A stretch of 64,000 nucleotides of DNA from Pyruvatibacter sp. HU-CL02332 (GCF_040362765.1 NZ_BAABWK010000001.1:1961501-2025500), one strand, 5' to 3'. Counted from the stretch's first letter, positions 43,478-53,266 are shown. Numbers and translations are program-made. Notes: generated from the letters alone by a model not told the origin.

Positions 43478-46435
43478 ATGATGCAGGCACCCATGGCCAA
43501 TTCGTCTGATTCATCACTGCCGCCCACAGGGGCCAGCGCCACTCAGCGCCGGGTCATGGTGCCTGATGCCTCCGCTTTGGTGGCAACGCCCCGCGGGTCG
43601 ATTGTGCTGACCACTGAAGGCGAAATTGTCGAGCTGACGAAGGGGCAAACGGCAGAACGGCTGAAGCGTGAGCCACATCTCATTGTCCATACCCGGTTCA
43701 CAGCAAGACGCTTTGGTGTGCGTTTGGCCGACATGGCGCAGTCCTTTGACGTGCTCGAGCTGTTTGGCTTTGTCTACCCCGCCCAGTTTTGCACTCCAAC
43801 GCCGCTGGGTTTGGCACGCACGCTGTCTTTGGTGGATCCAGCGGAAACACCTGAACCTGAAGAGCTTGCGGTTGAACTGCTCACGGCCGCCCGCACATTG
43901 GCCCAGACGCTTGCCAATGAGGATTATCCCGGCCGGGATCAGGCCGCCGCGCTGGCCCGAACCATGGACAAGGCTGGGTGGGCGTGGGGGCCTGTCGTGA
44001 CAACCGCACTAGGCGCACCCAAATCCTATGCAGATACCGGGTGGCTGACAGGCCTGGAAGCATGGAAGAAGCTACCCGAGTGGGAAGAGACCGCCGCGCG
44101 CGGCAAGCCGGGCAACCGTCCCGTAGCACCCGAGGAGGCGGGCGGTCGTCTGCGTCAGCTTGTGGGCGCAGGTGCGGAGGACCGTCAGGGTCAAAAGGAT
44201 TACGCCAGCGCTGCATCGCGCGCGTTTTTGCCCCGGGAGCCCGGCGAGCCGCATCTTGTGCTGGCGGAAGCTGGCACGGGAACCGGCAAGACGCTGGGCT
44301 ACATCGCGCCCGCAAGCCTGTGGGCGGAGCGCAATGACGCGCCGGTCTGGCTCTCGACCTACACCAAGAATTTGCAGCGTCAGCTTGATCAGGAGCTCAC
44401 TAAACTTTATCCGGACCCGGAGCAAAAATCGTCCAAGGTTGTGCTGCGAAAGGGTCGTGAGAACTATCTGTGTCTGCTCAACTTTGAAGAAGGGGCAGGG
44501 CGGGCGGCAGCAGGCGTGGCAGCGCCGGGTGCGCCGGGCAATCCGTCGCTCATTCCTTTGGGTCTCATTGCGCGCTGGATACGAGCTACCCGTGACGGCG
44601 ACATGCTCGGCGGTGATTTTCCGTCCTGGCTGGTGCCGGGTGCCGCGCGTGCGGGCAATGAGGGCGGCATTGGCCTGACGGATCGGCGTGGGGAGTGCGT
44701 GTACTCCGCCTGTCCGCACTACAAAACCTGTTTCATTGAACGCGCCACACGCAAGTCGCGCAACGCGGACATCGTAGTGGCAAACCATGCGCTTGTGCTC
44801 ACGCAGGCAGCAAATGCGCATATTCCGGACGCAAGCGGTGAGCTGGTGCTCTCCGAAAACACCCAACGTGTCGTGTTTGACGAAGGGCATCATGTCTTCG
44901 ATGCAGCGGATGGTGCGTTTTCTGTTGTCCTCTCCGGTTTTGAAACCGCTGAACTTCGCCGCTGGATACGCGGCTCTGAGGCTCGCCGCTCCCGCAGGAC
45001 CCGCGGCCTGCGCGAGCGTGTCGGCGACCTGATCGAAGATATGGATGAAGGCCCAAAACTGCTGGACGAGGCTGAAAGCGCGGCACGCGTGCTTGCAGGC
45101 CCCGGCTGGCAGACGCGCATTCAGACCGAAGCCGCAAATACCCCCGCTGAGCAATTCCTGGCGCAGGTTCGGCTGCAGGTGCTGACACGCAACGCAAATG
45201 ATTCAACGCCGTTCTCGCTGGAGACGCAAGTATCGCCGCCCATTGAAGACCTGCCTGCGACAGCATCTCGGCTCGCTAATGGACTTGGAGAGCTCGCCCG
45301 GCCATTGCGGGCCATTGCGGGCCTCCTGTCCAAGCGTCTTCAGGAGGAAGGTGAAAGCCTTGAGCCCGCGACACGCATGCGCATCGAGGCGGCCTACGGC
45401 GCCATCATCCGTCGCACGGGTGGCCTCATCCCATCCTGGATGGCAATGCTGCAGGGCATTGGACGCGAGCCGGACGAAGGCTTTGTCGAGTGGTTTGAGC
45501 TCGAGCGGTCAGATGGCCGTGAGCGCGACATCGCCATGCGGCGCCACTGGCTGGACCCAACCATCCCGCTGGCAGAGGTGGTGCTGGACCGTGCGCAGGG
45601 CGTTTTGGTGACATCCGCTACCCTGCGCGATGAGCCCGTGTTGCAACCCGCACCGGTGGATGACGTTCTGGACCCATTCAACGGCATATCGCGGGACATC
45701 CACGACATGCCGACCGACACCACCATGGATGATCTGCCGGAAGATGAAATGCACTGGGCCAGCGCGGAAGTGCGCACAGGCGCCATGCATCTGGCAGCAC
45801 CGGCGATCCGGGCAAGTTTCCCATCGCCCTTTGACTACGCCAATCAGGTCCGCGTGTTTGCCGTCCATGAACTGGGCCGCGCCCGCTTGGATGTATTGGC
45901 AGGGGCCTACCGTACGTTGTTTGAAGCGTCGGGCGGTGGCGCCCTTGGGATATTCACAGCTATTGCCCGTCTGCGCGCCGTCCATGAACGGCTGCAGCCT
46001 GCCCTCGCCGCCAAGGGGCTCAACCTTTACGCCCAGCATGTGGACGCCATGGACGTGGGCACGTTGGTGGATATTTTCAAAAGCGAGCGCGACAGCTGCC
46101 TGCTTGGAACCGATGCCGTGCGCGACGGCGTGGATGTTCCAGGCGATGCGCTGCGGATGCTCGTGTTTGACCGCGTGCCCTGGCCGCGACCGGACATTCT
46201 CCACAAGGCCCGCCGCTCGGCGTTCGGGGGTGGCCGGTACGACGACATGATTGCGCGGCTGCGCTTGCGTCAGGCCTTTGGCCGTTTGATCCGGTCCGCC
46301 GATGATCGCGGTGTTTTCACGATTCTGGCGCCGCTTCCCTCCAAACTGCTGGGCGCACTGCCCAAAGGCGTTGTCGTGGAGCGGGTGGGGCTTGCGGAAG
46401 CAGCCCAGGCAAGTGCCGACTTCTTGAAGCGGTAA
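43478..46435 (+). CDS. DinG-like ATP-dependent DNA helicase
   Basis: XPD/Rad3-related superfamily 2 helicase, 985 residues. Walker A is AEAGTGTGKTLGYI, Walker B is VVFDEGHHVFDAADGAF, and four Cys fit the iron-sulfur site: one in NYLCLLNF and three in GECVYSACPHYKTCF. Motif VI-type LRQAFGRLIRSADDRG is present. An extra N-terminal region of about 250 residues precedes the helicase core. ATG 43478 and ATG 43493 are both possible starts. It probably unwinds forked or R-loop DNA in repair. Confidence 0.9.
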   Translation: MMQAPMANSSDSSLPPTGASATQRRVMVPDASALVATPRGSIVLTTEGEIVELTKGQTAERLKREPHLIVHTRFTARRFGVRLADMAQSFDVLELFGFVYPAQFCTPTPLGLARTLSLVDPAETPEPEELAVELLTAARTLAQTLANEDYPGRDQAAALARTMDKAGWAWGPVVTTALGAPKSYADTGWLTGLEAWKKLPEWEETAARGKPGNRPVAPEEAGGRLRQLVGAGAEDRQGQKDYASAASRAFLPREPGEPHLVLAEAGTGTGKTLGYIAPASLWAERNDAPVWLSTYTKNLQRQLDQELTKLYPDPEQKSSKVVLRKGRENYLCLLNFEEGAGRAAAGVAAPGAPGNPSLIPLGLIARWIRATRDGDMLGGDFPSWLVPGAARAGNEGGIGLTDRRGECVYSACPHYKTCFIERATRKSRNADIVVANHALVLTQAANAHIPDASGELVLSENTQRVVFDEGHHVFDAADGAFSVVLSGFETAELRRWIRGSEARRSRRTRGLRERVGDLIEDMDEGPKLLDEAESAARVLAGPGWQTRIQTEAANTPAEQFLAQVRLQVLTRNANDSTPFSLETQVSPPIEDLPATASRLANGLGELARPLRAIAGLLSKRLQEEGESLEPATRMRIEAAYGAIIRRTGGLIPSWMAMLQGIGREPDEGFVEWFELERSDGRERDIAMRRHWLDPTIPLAEVVLDRAQGVLVTSATLRDEPVLQPAPVDDVLDPFNGISRDIHDMPTDTTMDDLPEDEMHWASAEVRTGAMHLAAPAIRASFPSPFDYANQVRVFAVHELGRARLDVLAGAYRTLFEASGGGALGIFTAIARLRAVHERLQPALAAKGLNLYAQHVDAMDVGTLVDIFKSERDSCLLGTDAVRDGVDVPGDALRMLVFDRVPWPRPDILHKARRSAFGGGRYDDMIARLRLRQAFGRLIRSADDRGVFTILAPLPSKLLGALPKGVVVERVGLAEAAQASADFLKR

Positions 46436-46547
46436 GACGAGGGTGACGCTTGCCCGGCAACCGGCGATTGCCTAGTGTCCGCTGCCGGACCACACGTCTG
46501 TTTTGCGCGGTCCGCGTTTTCCAATTTCTATCAAGGTGGCGTTCTGC

Positions 46548-46961
46548 ATGGCCTCGACGATCAATCCGCAATCTGCACTCATCTACGTGATGGTCACCAT
46601 GGCCGCCGTTGACGGCAACATTTCCGACAATGAACTCAAGAAAATCGGCAACATCACTGCCGTGCTGCCAGCATTCAAAGATTATTCCCAGGAAAAGCTG
46701 GTGCCGACCGCGCAGGAATGCGCTGCCATTTTGCAGGAAGACGATGGGCTGGAAACCGTGCTCGGCCTCGTGAAGGAAGCGTTGCCCGTGCACATGCGCG
46801 AGACAGCCTACGCCATGGCAACAGAGGTGGCGGCTGCAGACCTGCAGATCGGCCAGGAAGAGCTACGCCTTCTGGAAATCATCCGCCACAAGCTGGACGT
46901 GGAACGTCTGGTTGCTGCCGCCATTGAACGCGGCACGCGGGCCCGCCATCTGCGTCCTTAG
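46548..46961 (+). CDS. TerB-like (tellurite resistance B) domain protein
   Basis: 137 residues, all-helical TerB fold: ALIYVMVTMAAVDGNISDNE at the N-terminus with the acidic Asp/Asn/Glu metal site, and a second half ATEVAAADLQIGQEE repeating that pattern. ATG 46548 follows AAGGTGG. It lies 112 bases after the helicase gene. TerB proteins bind metal ions and sit at membranes; the present role is unknown and no other ter genes are nearby. Confidence 0.88.
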   Translation: MASTINPQSALIYVMVTMAAVDGNISDNELKKIGNITAVLPAFKDYSQEKLVPTAQECAAILQEDDGLETVLGLVKEALPVHMRETAYAMATEVAAADLQIGQEELRLLEIIRHKLDVERLVAAAIERGTRARHLRP

Positions 46962-46969
46962 CATGTGAG

Positions 46970-47701
46970 CTAGCTGCAGGGCTCTTCGTAGACCTCTGTC
47001 AGCAACCCGTCTGTCTCGCCTGACCCAAGTGCTTCAGCCGTTACCCGGCCCACCGGCTCAAACGATGTCGCCATGCAGTGTTCGGCGTCATCATACATAG
47101 AGACCACGCGCTTTTTCAGGATCAGGTCGGTGCCGTCCCAGGCGTAGGTATCCTTGCCATAGGTCGCAGCATTGCTGCGCCATTCGCTAGTCACCAGATT
47201 CTTGGCTGCATCAAACTGCGGGGCACTCAGCATGTTGAGCTGTGTCGCGACCACATGGCGGTGTGTCTTGGGATTATAGATTGCATTGAAGTAGGCAACA
47301 TTGGGCCCGGCAGGCAGAAACTCGATCAGCCGGAAATCCGTGTAACCGTCAAAGTTGAAATCCCCGAACTCAAAGCCATTTGCTTCCATGGACATGGGCG
47401 CGCGGCTGTCCACATCGTCAAGCACCGTCCGGGCCTTGCCGTTGGGTGTCTTGGCAGTTTCGATGCGCGTCACATGCCATTCGTCAGTGTCTGCCAGAAT
47501 GTCCCAATACAGGCGAACGGCCAGCGTGTGCCCGCCCTTCTTCATGATACCTGTGCAAATCACAGGGTCGCCGAATTCAGCCGCCGCAACAGGCGTACAC
47601 GGCGACGATTTTGCGTCGGACGCCAGCGCAGAAGAGAAGATGCTCGTGCCTGCCAAAACGGCAGCAACGGCAAGGGCGGCAAGGGGTGCTTTGTATGTCA
47701 T
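46970..47701 (-). CDS. Exported protein, XAC2610-like
   Basis: 243 residues with a signal peptide (LAALAVAAVLAGTSIFSSA, cleaved near ALA). The stretch FGDFNFDGYTDFRL followed by NPKTHRHV resembles the XAC2610 family, calcium-binding periplasmic proteins related to lysozyme inhibitors. Four Cys (CTP, ICTG, HCMA and the C-terminal PCS) may form disulfides. It converges with the TerB gene. The match is from motif memory, so function stays open. Confidence 0.65.
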   Translation of the reverse strand: MTYKAPLAALAVAAVLAGTSIFSSALASDAKSSPCTPVAAAEFGDPVICTGIMKKGGHTLAVRLYWDILADTDEWHVTRIETAKTPNGKARTVLDDVDSRAPMSMEANGFEFGDFNFDGYTDFRLIEFLPAGPNVAYFNAIYNPKTHRHVVATQLNMLSAPQFDAAKNLVTSEWRSNAATYGKDTYAWDGTDLILKKRVVSMYDDAEHCMATSFEPVGRVTAEALGSGETDGLLTEVYEEPCS

Positions 47702-47771
47702 GCAGCGATAATTTCAGCCGCTCGCAAAAGCGTCAATTGACTTGCCGGCCAGTCCGGACATTTTAGGGGCT

Positions 47772-48578
47772 ATGGAGCAGTTTTTTATCAGCAATGAAGG
47801 CGCCATCCGGCTTGCAGCCTTTGCGGGCCTGTTAACCCTGTTCATCCTGGCAGAAGCCCTTTGGCCTCGCCGGGACAGAGCCCTTGGGCGATTTCAGCGC
47901 TGGACCACAAACGGCCTCATGACGATCCTCAACACAGTCGCCTTGCGCGTGGCAGTTCCGGTGCTGGCAGTGGGCGCCGCCGGATTTGCCCAGCGTATGG
48001 ATGTGGGCCTGCTCAACATGCTGGACGTTGCCCAGTGGGTGACCGTACTCGCGGCGATCATCCTTCTGGATGCAGCGATCTACGCACAGCATCTGGTTTT
48101 TCATCATGTGCCGGTCTTATGGCGCATTCATCGGGTCCATCATGTGGATCGCGACATTGATGTCACGACCGCTTTGCGGTTCCACCCGGTTGAAATTCTG
48201 CTGAGCATGGTCATCAAGATCGCGCTGGTCGTCGCCTTGGGCGCGCCGCCGGCAGCAGTCATCATTTTTGAAGTCCTGCTCAACGGAACGGCCATGTTCA
48301 ACCATGCCAATCTGCGCTTGCCGCTGGGATTTGACAGGGCTTTGCGCTGGCTGATCGTGACGCCAGACATGCACCGGGTGCATCATTCCGTGCGGGTGCC
48401 GGAAACAAACAGCAATTTTGGATTCAACCTGTCGCTTTGGGACAGGCTGTTTGGTACCTATAAGGACCAACCCGACGATGGTCATACGTCGATGACCATC
48501 GGTCTTTCCGAATTTCAGGATGATCGCCCCGCACGCCTTGGCTTCTCGCTTTGGCTGCCATTTTCAAAGGGGCCCTAG
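47772..48578 (+). CDS. Sterol desaturase/fatty acid hydroxylase family protein
   Basis: Membrane di-iron oxygenase of 268 residues. His clusters HLVFHH, HRVHHVD and HRVHHSV match the eight-His di-iron site of the family, set among about four membrane spans. ATG 47772 is the first ATG; the frame runs back to a TTG at 47742. Substrates in bacteria include hopanoids, carotenoids and fatty acids; which applies here is not shown. Confidence 0.92.
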   Translation: MEQFFISNEGAIRLAAFAGLLTLFILAEALWPRRDRALGRFQRWTTNGLMTILNTVALRVAVPVLAVGAAGFAQRMDVGLLNMLDVAQWVTVLAAIILLDAAIYAQHLVFHHVPVLWRIHRVHHVDRDIDVTTALRFHPVEILLSMVIKIALVVALGAPPAAVIIFEVLLNGTAMFNHANLRLPLGFDRALRWLIVTPDMHRVHHSVRVPETNSNFGFNLSLWDRLFGTYKDQPDDGHTSMTIGLSEFQDDRPARLGFSLWLPFSKGP

Positions 48579-48590
48579 CGGAGACTTCCC

Positions 48591-49124
48591 GTGAAAAGAC
48601 TGCTGCTTCTCCGCCATGCCAAATCCGACTGGTCCGACGAAGATCTGGATGATCACGCCCGTACGCTGAATGCTCGTGGTCGCGCCGCAGCAACCCGCAT
48701 GGGCCAATACATCAACGAAAATGGCCTGGCGCCGCAGCTGATCGTTTGCTCCACGGCCACCCGCACGCGCGAGACGCTGGAGCTGCTGCAACAGGAAATG
48801 GGCACGGACGCCAAAGTATGCTTTGACCGGGGCATGTATCTGGCAATGCCCGAGCAGATGCTTGATGTGGCGCTGGAGCACTTGCAGCAAGCTGAGACAG
48901 AGCCGGACTGTGTTTTGATCCTGGCCCATAACCCCGGCACACACAGCCTTGCCCTCGGTCTGGCACATTCAGGGGATGCACAAGTGCTAAGCACGCTTCA
49001 GCGCAAATACCCCACAGCCGCGCTGACGGTGATCGACTGCGACGCCAGCGACTGGTCGGACCTGCCGGCAGGCGGGCACCTCAAGGCGTTCGTCATGCCG
49101 CGTACGCTGCCTGACGTCAGTTAA
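48591..49124 (+). CDS. SixA-like histidine phosphatase
   Basis: Histidine-phosphatase superfamily, 177 residues. The catalytic RHAKSDW is at the N-terminus, with STATRTRET and AHNPGTHSL as further active-site parts. SixA proteins can remove phosphate from HPt domains. GTG 48591 follows GGAGA. The nearby kinase with an HPt domain makes such a link conceivable but unproven. The 3' end overlaps the converging gene by 8 bases. Confidence 0.88.
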   Translation: MKRLLLLRHAKSDWSDEDLDDHARTLNARGRAAATRMGQYINENGLAPQLIVCSTATRTRETLELLQQEMGTDAKVCFDRGMYLAMPEQMLDVALEHLQQAETEPDCVLILAHNPGTHSLALGLAHSGDAQVLSTLQRKYPTAALTVIDCDASDWSDLPAGGHLKAFVMPRTLPDVS

Positions 49125-50163
49125 GGGCAAACGGCAGGTACCGGTCTGACAGTTCAGCGATGCGGCCTTCCTTGGCGAGCTGATCCAATGCCTGATTGAC
49201 CTCGCCCAGCAGCTCGCCATCGTTTTCGCGCAGGGCAAAGCCGACACCGGGCCCAAAAAACTCCGTACTGAATACGGGTTGACCCGACATGACGCAGCAT
49301 GCCGCCGATGGGTCGTTCAGCCATCGGTTGAGACGCACAGCGTCGTCAAAAACAGCCGCCACCTGATCGTCAACTAGCGCCTGATAGGTTGAAATTGCAT
49401 CCGGGTAGGTCTGGATGGTCACGTTGTCATTCCGGCTGGCGAGATAGGCCGCCATACGGGTGTCAGCCTCGACGCCTATCGGCCCTCGCAGGCGCGCAGC
49501 AACATCTCCCTCCCGTGCGGCGTAGGCCGCGGCGCTTCCAAAATAGGGACGCGAGAAGACAACGCCGTCAGGTGGCTGTCTTGGAATACGCATTGAGGCC
49601 GCAACAAGCTGATAGTCGTTGTTGGACAAGCCGGGCAGCAACTCGTCCCAGCGCCGAGAGACAAATTCGCAGGCGATTTTGAGTTCAGCACACACCGCAT
49701 AGACCAGATCAATCTCCAACCCGCGCAATGCACCTGTGGCATCTACAAAATTGAACGGCGGGTAGTCGCCCTCCGTGGCGATGACGAGTGTGGGTGTGAC
49801 CGGGCCGGTTTCTTCAACGGCCTGTTCAATAGGTGCTGCCGAGGGCTCGTCTGTGTCCTGAGCGGGCCTTGGGAGAGGCAGTGGCGGCGGCGGCCCCTGT
49901 GCAATGACTGGCGGCGGCGTTGCCGGGGCAAGGACAGCTGGCGGCACTGATGCAACGACCTCTCCGGCCGGCATAGTCAGCACACCATCAGCCAGCACTG
50001 GCCCATAGGGAAGGTCCATGACGGCCAGTCCGTCAATGCGGGTGGCAACCAGACCGGCAGCCCAGAAAAACAAGGCAAGGATGACGGCAGAGCGACGACC
50101 ATGGGGCCAGGTGGCAAGCCACCGGACCGCGTATCTCAGCCATGTTCGCAGCTTTCCCTGCAT
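49117..50163 (-). CDS. Membrane-anchored solute-binding protein (SBP_bac_3)
   Basis: 348 residues. One N-terminal membrane span (AVILALFFWAAGLVATRI, not cleaved by appearance), a Pro-rich linker (about 70-115) and a periplasmic amino-acid-binding-type domain (IATEGDYPPFNFVD, GLEIDLVYAVC, GVVFSRPYFG). There is no ABC permease or ATPase beside it and no lytic domain as in MltF. ATG 50163 follows GGGG; the frame runs back to 50280. It may be a sensor or ligand sink rather than a transporter part. Confidence 0.82.
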   Translation of the reverse strand: MQGKLRTWLRYAVRWLATWPHGRRSAVILALFFWAAGLVATRIDGLAVMDLPYGPVLADGVLTMPAGEVVASVPPAVLAPATPPPVIAQGPPPPLPLPRPAQDTDEPSAAPIEQAVEETGPVTPTLVIATEGDYPPFNFVDATGALRGLEIDLVYAVCAELKIACEFVSRRWDELLPGLSNNDYQLVAASMRIPRQPPDGVVFSRPYFGSAAAYAAREGDVAARLRGPIGVEADTRMAAYLASRNDNVTIQTYPDAISTYQALVDDQVAAVFDDAVRLNRWLNDPSAACCVMSGQPVFSTEFFGPGVGFALRENDGELLGEVNQALDQLAKEGRIAELSDRYLPFALN

Positions 50164-50215
50164 CACACCCCGGCTCCACATGCTGGACCTGTTACGGACC
50201 ATCCATAGCGCTGGA

Positions 50216-50488
50216 CTATGACGATTTGCTGCCGCCGAACAGAACGTCGAACAAACGCACCACGATCCAGATGGGCACAACGATGATGGCGCCCATGATC
50301 AGGTACTTGCCGGCCCAGGCAAACCAGTCGATTGCCCAGCCCCAGACATTGCCAATGGTGGCAAAAGCATCTTCCCAGACCATCATCGGGTCCATGCCCG
50401 TGATCGCCAGAAGCAGCCCAACGCAAACGCTGGCGATGGCGATTTTGAGAATTACGGCAGGTGGAGAACCACCAAAAATGTTGTTCAT
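50216..50488 (-). CDS. DUF6460 family small membrane protein
   Basis: 90 residues with two hydrophobic segments (PAVILKIAIASVCVGLLLAI and GKYLIMGAIIVVPIWIVV). It resembles the alphaproteobacterial DUF6460 family, sometimes mislabelled integrase. It lies 52 bases upstream of the solute-binding gene on the same strand. Function is unknown. Confidence 0.75.
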   Translation of the reverse strand: MNNIFGGSPPAVILKIAIASVCVGLLLAITGMDPMMVWEDAFATIGNVWGWAIDWFAWAGKYLIMGAIIVVPIWIVVRLFDVLFGGSKSS

Positions 50489-50639
50489 GTCTCAAAAATC
50501 CTTCCGGCACCCGGTCTGGGCCCTGTTTACGTCACAAGGCCGCACTGTCTGATGACACCATAAGCCACAAAAACAAGGCGCGAAATGTGGCAGGGCGGGG
50601 CCAGCCCGGGACGTGGCACTTGCGCCACAATCAGCGTTT

Positions 50640-52223
50640 TCACGCTTCCGGCAGCAGTTTTTCCAGTGTTTCCAGCGTATCCGCCTCAGCAGGTGGCTTG
50701 TCCCATCGCAATCGCGAAATCCTTGGAAAGCGCATGGCAACACCCGATTTGTGCCGCGTGGACCGATTGAGGCCTTCAAAGGCCACCTCGAGCACCAGGC
50801 CTTCGTCTCGCGTATGCGTCACCTCGCGGACCGGGCCAAAGCGGTTGGTCGTGTTGCCTCGAACAAATTTGTCGATCTGCTTCAACTCATCATCGGTAAA
50901 ACCGAAATAGGCCTTGCCCACCGGCACCAGGTCGTCGCCGCGCCAGACGCCAAATGTGTAGTCGGAATAAAACGACGACCGTTTGCCGTGTCCGCGCTGG
51001 GCGTAAAGCAACACCGCATCAATGATGAAAGGATCACGCTTCCACTTCCACCACGGACCCTTGGGGCGTCCGGGCTCATATACACTGTCACGGCGCTTCA
51101 GCATCAAACCTTCGACGCCGGTCGACAGGTTTTCAGCGCGGGCCGCCGCCAGATCATCCCATGTCTTGAAAACAAGTTGGTCAGAGATGTCGATCCGCTC
51201 AGGCGTGGTGCGGTCGTGCCATGCCAGCAGTCTTTGGCGGCGCTCCGCAAAGGGAAGCGCCCGCAGGTCATCACCCTCGATCACCAACACGTCGTAAGCG
51301 CGAATAAACGCGGGACTTTCTAACAGCGTTTTCTTGGAAACGGTTTTGCGGTTCAGCCGTTTCTGCAGGTCCGCGAAGGGTCGTACGGCGTCGCCCTGAC
51401 CAATCAGCAATTCGCCATCCAAAGACGCTTCGAAATCCAGTGCCTCGATCACGTCCGGGAATGCCTTGGAAATATCATCGCCGGTTCGGCTGTAAAGACG
51501 TCGAACACCGCCCTCCGACACAGCCTGCACCCGAATGCCGTCCCACTTCCATTCAGCGGAAAAGTCCTCTGGCGTAAGTTTCTGAAAGTCGGAGTCGGTG
51601 ATGGGGTGAGCCAGCATCACCGGTCGGAACGGCGCCAGCGCCGCGTGAGCTGGTTTGTCCGCCGTGCCTTCAGCCCATGCAAATAACTCCGTATACGGCA
51701 CATCAAGCCCGTGCCAGAGTTCTTCGACTTCGTTCACGGGAAGGTCGCCAAACTGCGCAACAGCTGTTTTTGCAAGGCGTGCGGATACACCTACGCGAAG
51801 CCCGCCGGTCACTAGTTTGATGAGAGCCCAGCGGCCATTGGCGTCCAGTGCGTCCAGCCAGCCTTCGATGAGCCTGGGTGTTTCAGTCTTGGCGGCGCCC
51901 CTCAACGTCTCCACCACCTCAGACAGGCCGGGCACCCGGTTGGCACCGGGCCGTTCTGGCCAGATCAGTGCAGTCGTTTCCGCCAGATCGCCCACATAGT
52001 CGTAAGACAGTTCAAACAAAACCGGATCAACACGTGCAGACACAAGCTCACGAATAAGACCGGCCTTGGCGTGCTTGAATTCAAGGCCGCCGGTCAGGGC
52101 CGCCAGCGCATAGCCGCGTTCGGGGTCCGGTACGTCGCGAAAGTAATCCACCATCAGCGTCAGTTTGCCGTTGCGGCGCGGCTCATAGGACAGGGCATCC
52201 AGAAACTGGGCGAACAGGTTCAT
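50640..52223 (-). CDS. ATP-dependent DNA ligase of the Lhr/exonuclease cluster
   Basis: 527-residue ligase with an N-terminal helical domain (about 1-195), the adenylation domain with the AMP-accepting Lys226 in AEWKWDGIR (KxDG), and an OB-fold ending in KSGVAMRFPRISRLRWDK. This is the TIGR04120-type ligase (cisplatin-response ligase in some annotations). ATG 52223 overlaps the exonuclease stop by 4 bases. The four clustered genes are thought to work in one nick or end-repair pathway. Confidence 0.93.
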   Translation of the reverse strand: MNLFAQFLDALSYEPRRNGKLTLMVDYFRDVPDPERGYALAALTGGLEFKHAKAGLIRELVSARVDPVLFELSYDYVGDLAETTALIWPERPGANRVPGLSEVVETLRGAAKTETPRLIEGWLDALDANGRWALIKLVTGGLRVGVSARLAKTAVAQFGDLPVNEVEELWHGLDVPYTELFAWAEGTADKPAHAALAPFRPVMLAHPITDSDFQKLTPEDFSAEWKWDGIRVQAVSEGGVRRLYSRTGDDISKAFPDVIEALDFEASLDGELLIGQGDAVRPFADLQKRLNRKTVSKKTLLESPAFIRAYDVLVIEGDDLRALPFAERRQRLLAWHDRTTPERIDISDQLVFKTWDDLAAARAENLSTGVEGLMLKRRDSVYEPGRPKGPWWKWKRDPFIIDAVLLYAQRGHGKRSSFYSDYTFGVWRGDDLVPVGKAYFGFTDDELKQIDKFVRGNTTNRFGPVREVTHTRDEGLVLEVAFEGLNRSTRHKSGVAMRFPRISRLRWDKPPAEADTLETLEKLLPEA

Positions 52224-53266
52224 GACACCGTATCCGCGGCATCTACCTCTACACTTTCGCCGTCTTCATCGTCATAGCCCACAAGGCTCAACGGCTGGGC
52301 GGCGATGCCCATCTGGGTAGCGGCATGTACCAGCGCGTCTTCACGCCCGTGGGTCACCCACAATTCCTGCGGCGACAGTTCTTCGATGGTTGAAATCAGT
52401 TCATCCCAGTCCGCGTGGTCTGAGATGATCAATGGCAGCTCAACAGCGGCCTGCCGCGCACGGGCCCGCACCCGCATCCATCCGCTGGCAAAGGCCGTAA
52501 CCGGATCAGCAAACCGGCGTGACCACCTGTCCCGCGTGGCAGAGGGCGGGGCGACAACAATCTGACCGGCAAGGTCCTCTTTTGAGTGACCCGCCGCGGG
52601 CTGCAGATCACCCAGATCAACGCCGAATTCCTTGTAGAGTGCGCAGAGTTTTTCCATCGCCCCATGCAGATAGATGGGTCGATCGTAGCCTTGCTCGCGC
52701 AGGTGCATGATCACGCGCTGCGCTTTGCCGAGGGCATAGGCTCCTACCAGATGTGTCCGCTCCGGAAACCGCTCAAGCGACGCAATCAGCTTGGCGGTTT
52801 CATCTTCGGTTGGTGGATGGCGAAAGACCGGCAGAGCAAAGGTGGCCTCTGTCACAAAGACATCGCAGGGCACAGGCTCGAAGCGGGCGCAGGTCGGGTC
52901 GCGGCGGCGTTTGTAGTCACCGGACACCACAATACGGGTGCCCTTGTGCTCAATGACAGCCTGCGCCGATCCAAGCACGTGCCCGGCGGGCATAAGCTTT
53001 ACGTCCACGCCGTTGACGGCCGTGGATTCACCGTAGGCCACAGGTTGCCGGGTTCCGGTAAAATCCACCCCATAGCGCACGGCCATGATGGCCAGTGTTT
53101 CGGGTGTCGCCAGCACGGCTCCGTGGCCCGCACGGGCATGGTCTGCATGGCCGTGGGTTATGACGGCCCTGTCCACCGGACGCACCGGGTCCACATAGAA
53201 ATCGCCTACCGGGCAGTAGAGCCCCTCCGGCATGGGATGCAGTAATTTGTCAGCGGGCATGGCCAT
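52220..53266 (-). CDS. Ligase-associated metallo-beta-lactamase exonuclease
   Basis: TIGR04122-type exonuclease, 348 residues. The HxHxDH motif (VITHGHADHARAG) and LMPAGHVLGSAQ, VVSGDYKRR and ISDHADWDEL complete the metal site and beta-CASP-like part. Two close starts are possible, ATG 53266 and ATG 53260. It is divergent from the helicase gene with a gap of about 63 bases that must hold both promoters. Confidence 0.92.
   Translation of the reverse strand: MAMPADKLLHPMPEGLYCPVGDFYVDPVRPVDRAVITHGHADHARAGHGAVLATPETLAIMAVRYGVDFTGTRQPVAYGESTAVNGVDVKLMPAGHVLGSAQAVIEHKGTRIVVSGDYKRRRDPTCARFEPVPCDVFVTEATFALPVFRHPPTEDETAKLIASLERFPERTHLVGAYALGKAQRVIMHLREQGYDRPIYLHGAMEKLCALYKEFGVDLGDLQPAAGHSKEDLAGQIVVAPPSATRDRWSRRFADPVTAFASGWMRVRARARQAAVELPLIISDHADWDELISTIEELSPQELWVTHGREDALVHAATQMGIAAQPLSLVGYDDEDGESVEVDAADTVS

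Noticed and set aside
44072-45154. 360-codon frame antisense to the DinG-like helicase
   Set aside because: Codon positions mirror the real gene, which has clear motifs; the antisense product matches no family.
50216-50488. Integrase (a label often given to this small family)
   Set aside because: 90 residues with two membrane segments and no recombinase motif.
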